64,000 bases of DNA from NCBI GenBank assembly GCA_964538025.1, contig CAZICZ010000001.1:186001-250000 (forward strand), written 5' to 3'. Each line of letters opens with the position of its first letter. Position 1 is the stretch's first letter. Below are positions 61,739 to 64,000 of the stretch, one piece after another. This stretch comes from UBA5078 sp964538025. Lineage in GTDB: Bacteria; Pseudomonadota; Gammaproteobacteria; Pseudomonadales; Pseudohongiellaceae. The notes beneath the pieces are model-generated. The model did no database searches. It was not told where the DNA came from and saw nothing but the letters and a program-made list of their open reading frames with translations. The translations under genes were made by a program, and so were the position numbers.

Positions 61739-63262
61739 TTAAAGCTCGAGTTTCTTCAGATGGCGCCACAGCGTCATGCGGCTGATCCCCAAGCCACGGG
61801 CAAGCGCACTCCTGTTCCCACCGTATTTTTTCAATAGATTTTTGAGTTCTTCGGCCGAGGCATTGTCATCAAGACCGCCGTTTGCGAATTCCTGCAAGTC
61901 AACGTCATCGGTTCTGGCGGTCGCCGCGGCGGCACGCTTTCGATCACCCCAGTGGTCCCCCCGACGGTCCGCTCGGCGATCACCCCGGTGGCGCTCCTTG
62001 GGGTAATCATTCTGAAAATAGTCTGGGAGCATGGAGCTTTTCAACACCAAACCACTTTGGTCAGTCAATGCAGCCAAATACGTGCACAGGTTCTGCAATT
62101 CACGCACATTACCCGGCCAACTGTGACGCTGCAGTGCCGCAGGAATATCCTCATCCAAGTGAGCAATTTCCAGTTCTTCGGCGGCCAGGGCCTTCGACAG
62201 GAAATGGATGAACAAGGCGAAAATATCGGAAGGGCGATCTCGCAAAGGGGGAACCTTGATGGGAATAACTTCCAGGCGATATTTTAGTTCTCGCCTGAAC
62301 GTTCCCTTGGCCACGACCTCATCCAGACTGACAGAGGCAGCCGAAATGATCTGAATGTTGAACTTGCGTGGAGTCACCTCACCGATAGGCAGGTACTCTC
62401 GCTCCTGCAATACCCGAAACAGTTTTGCTTGCAGCGCAATATCGATCTCCGTGACTTCGTCCAGGAAGAGCGTGCCGCCTTCCGCGGCTTCAAACAATCC
62501 AACCTGGTTGGCATTCGCGCTGGTAAAGGCCCCTTTTTTATGCCCAAAAAGTTGGGACTCCAGAAGCCCTTGCGTAAAAGTGGCACAGTTGACGGCGACA
62601 AAAGGATGCTGAGCCCTGCTGCTCTTTGCATGGAGCGCCCGCGCCAGCAACTCTTTGCCCGTTCCCGACTCACCCTGGATAAATATCGGCGCATTGATTT
62701 TGACAAACGACTTCAGTGACGCCAGCAAAGCCAGCATGCTCGGTTCGGATGTGTATATCCCATGAAACTCTTGCAGGGAATTCAATGCCTCTTTGGCTTT
62801 CGAAAGAGCGCAATTATTTGCCAAGGCTTTTTCTCTGTCGACGGATGTATCCGTCGAACCAGCACTTGCGAAGACAATGTCGATGGCATTGCTGCTAATG
62901 GGCTTAAGCAGGAAGTGCTCTATGGTTCCGTTATTCAGGGACGAAAGCACCATGACATCAAATTCTTTGTACCCGCTCGCGAGGACCCGACGAATCGAAG
63001 GGTTTATCTGCTGAGCAAAAGTGAAAAACGCTATGCCATCCATCGTGGGCATCTTGAAATCGCACACGATCATGTCGATCTTGGACTGATTTTCGATGAA
63101 GGCCAGAGCGTGAAACGGGTCTGTAAAGGAATGAACCTCGTGTCCCTTTTGTACAAGCAGGAAAGAAAGTGCGTTCAACACAACCTCGTCGTCATCCACC
63201 AGAACCACTTCCAGCGAGACATTGTTGCGTTTACTTGTGGGCGTTCGATTGTTCAAAGGCAT
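61739..63262 (-). CDS. NtrC-type sigma-54-dependent response regulator with GAFTSA motif
   Basis: 507 residues: receiver domain 1-130 (acidic pocket Asp23-25, phospho-acceptor Asp68, Lys120), AAA+ domain ~165-405 (Walker A GESGTGKE 197-204, Walker B GGTLFLDEV 262-270) and a Fis-type HTH at the end (LARGLGISRMTLWRHL). The sigma-54 contact loop reads GAFTSA (244-249), not GAFTGA. The linker 422-445 is packed with Arg and Asp as a repeating RGD/RAD pattern. It is convergent to the pilus operon, 16 bases from the usher, and is the natural activator of the -24/-12 promoter there. Confidence 0.94.
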   Translation of the reverse strand: MPLNNRTPTSKRNNVSLEVVLVDDDEVVLNALSFLLVQKGHEVHSFTDPFHALAFIENQSKIDMIVCDFKMPTMDGIAFFTFAQQINPSIRRVLASGYKEFDVMVLSSLNNGTIEHFLLKPISSNAIDIVFASAGSTDTSVDREKALANNCALSKAKEALNSLQEFHGIYTSEPSMLALLASLKSFVKINAPIFIQGESGTGKELLARALHAKSSRAQHPFVAVNCATFTQGLLESQLFGHKKGAFTSANANQVGLFEAAEGGTLFLDEVTEIDIALQAKLFRVLQEREYLPIGEVTPRKFNIQIISAASVSLDEVVAKGTFRRELKYRLEVIPIKVPPLRDRPSDIFALFIHFLSKALAAEELEIAHLDEDIPAALQRHSWPGNVRELQNLCTYLAALTDQSGLVLKSSMLPDYFQNDYPKERHRGDRRADRRGDHWGDRKRAAAATARTDDVDLQEFANGGLDDNASAEELKNLLKKYGGNRSALARGLGISRMTLWRHLKKLEL

Positions 63263-63316
63263 TTCCCTGAAAAGAGCTAGCGTGGGGCCCGCCTGAAAAA
63301 TCAGCCTAACGGGCTA

Positions 63317-63676
63317 TCATGCAGAGACTTTGTAATTGACGATTTCTTCGACCTGCGAGACCGTCACCCGGCAAATAGCGATAACGTCGCCGAGGTCGAG
63401 TTTGGGCTCGTCTTTTTCGGACAAAATGCAGCTTTCAATTCGTTCCAATTCATTGACCAGCCGGTCAGCCCCCACCACTTTGGCGGCTGATTTGTGCTTA
63501 TGCACTTGCTGCACCAGCTCAAAGCGATCATCCGGTAATCGCAAGCGCTCCGTGAACGCGACAAAGCTGCGCAACTGATCCAGATACAACCGGTAAAACC
63601 GGAACATGACAGTATGACTGTCGCGCTGAATCATCCCTTTTAACCTAGAGCGGTCCAAAATCAAGGCTTCTTGCAT
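63317..63676 (-). CDS. Hpt-domain phosphotransfer protein
   Basis: 119 residues from ATG 63676; a GTG at 63688, overlapping the upstream stop by one base (TAGTG), is an alternative. It is all helical. VHKHKSAAKVVGADRL contains the Hpt pattern H-x-x-K-S/G with candidate phospho-His59 and Lys62, followed by GA and a helix, as in histidine phosphotransfer domains. Lying between an OmpR-type and an NtrC-type regulator gene, it is the expected middle step of a phosphorelay. No sensor kinase is inside the window; it could be upstream. Confidence 0.78.
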   Translation of the reverse strand: MQEALILDRSRLKGMIQRDSHTVMFRFYRLYLDQLRSFVAFTERLRLPDDRFELVQQVHKHKSAAKVVGADRLVNELERIESCILSEKDEPKLDLGDVIAICRVTVSQVEEIVNYKVSA

Positions 63677-63687
63677 ACCCCACCCCA

Positions 63688-64000
63688 CTAAGCATTCGGA
63701 GACTGCTGCTTTTTAATCATTCGATACCCAATGCCGCGTAGCACCAAGATATCGACCGGTATCGCCAACTCTCTAAGCTTCATTCGTAACCTGCAGGCAA
63801 GGTTGTCGATACCCCGATTCATCGGGTCCATCGACCGCCCATAGATGCCGTAGTAGGCCTCTTCACGCGTCACAAAGTATTCCGGCTTTCCGCACAAAAT
63901 TTCGAAAAATATCGATTCTTTCTCTGTCAGAGTGCGTGTCTCACCGTCTTTGTTGCTGAACTGACGCTTTTGCGGTGAATAGGCAATTTCATCGAGGATC
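63688..64000 (-). CDS. OmpR-type winged-helix response regulator, C-terminal part (5' end outside window)
   Basis: The frame is open to the last base, so the receiver domain lies beyond the window. The visible ~103 residues read RTLTEKESIFFEIL...RLRMKLRELAIPVDILVLRGIGYRMI, the complete winged-helix DNA-binding domain of OmpR/PhoB regulators (LT..E..ll..L, then VRRLR-like and RGxGYR). It precedes the Hpt gene with a one-base overlap or a 12-base gap. Its target genes are unknown; the pilus locus and its regulator gene are candidates. Confidence 0.85.
   Translation of the reverse strand, partial: ILDEIAYSPQKRQFSNKDGETRTLTEKESIFFEILCGKPEYFVTREEAYYGIYGRSMDPMNRGIDNLACRLRMKLRELAIPVDILVLRGIGYRMIKKQQSPNA

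Noticed and set aside
61920..62010. Tandem DNA repeat or recombination site
   Set aside because: The GATCACCCC-type repetition encodes the Arg/Asp-rich linker of the NtrC-type regulator and stays in frame, so it is coding repeat, not a separate element.
1..64000. CRISPR arrays, tRNA or rRNA genes, insertion sequences, prophage
   Set aside because: No evenly spaced repeat array, tRNA cloverleaf, transposase or phage structural gene was seen on either strand.

Overview
This 64 kb stretch looks like a chromosomal segment of a GC-rich, free-living, Gram-negative proteobacterium, most likely a gammaproteobacterium. The evidence is the LPS heptosyltransferase, many signal-peptide and outer-membrane beta-barrel proteins, a TRAP transporter, CopC/CopD, a sigma-54 activator and a chaperone-usher pilus locus. 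Genes are densely packed, often with ATGA-type overlaps. I found no rRNA, tRNA, CRISPR array or intact insertion sequence. Most of the window has ordinary GC-rich housekeeping or accessory coding. The last ~8 kb (pilus locus and its regulators) looks visibly less GC-rich.

Layout. 0-9.3 kb: one long + strand run holding the end of an M16 peptidase, an ABC ATPase and permease, a PDZ lipoprotein, two secreted FG-GAP repeat proteins, a small membrane protein and a DauA-like SulP transporter. 9.3-19.7 kb: a secreted protein of unknown function, an SPFH protein with a ribbon-helix-helix partner, three outer-membrane-type proteins (one DUF5916, one alginate-export-like), an ECF sigma/anti-sigma operon whose sigma gene seems to start with CTG, an MFS exporter and a LysE exporter. 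19.7-26.3 kb: a MocR regulator divergent from lysE, DinB and NTF2-like proteins, and a minus-strand surface-glycan operon (B12-type radical SAM, WaaF-like and GT9-like transferases). 26.6-30.2 kb: a chimeric c-type cytochrome, a barrel protein and a tandem pair of Tat-exported dienelactone hydrolases. 30.2-38.6 kb: a hexapeptide acyltransferase, an SpmA-SpmB-like fusion, an HExxH lipoprotein, GNAT, a TIGR01777 epimerase, DUF2200, a TAXI-type TRAP transporter and a TM2-like protein. 38.7-46.5 kb: a CaCA antiporter and a DUF58-transglutaminase-MoxR-TPR operon. 46.5-56.2 kb: a Bcr/CflA MFS protein, a Na/Pi cotransporter, CopD/CopC, a hydroxyacid dehydrogenase, a PQQ sugar dehydrogenase, a beta-carbonic anhydrase, the wreck of a CvaA/CvaB-type peptide exporter and a Tat multicopper oxidase.

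56.3-64 kb is the most distinctive region. It is a five-gene chaperone-usher locus (three related subunit-like proteins, a PapD-type chaperone and a TcfC/CooC-type usher). It is preceded by a good -24/-12 promoter, an IHF-like site and four direct GTATCA repeats placed where an enhancer-binding protein would sit. Convergent to it are an NtrC-type response regulator (with GAFTSA in place of GAFTGA), an Hpt phosphotransfer protein and the end of an OmpR-type regulator. I read this as a phosphorelay-controlled, sigma-54-dependent surface fibre, and it is the best candidate here for an undescribed system.
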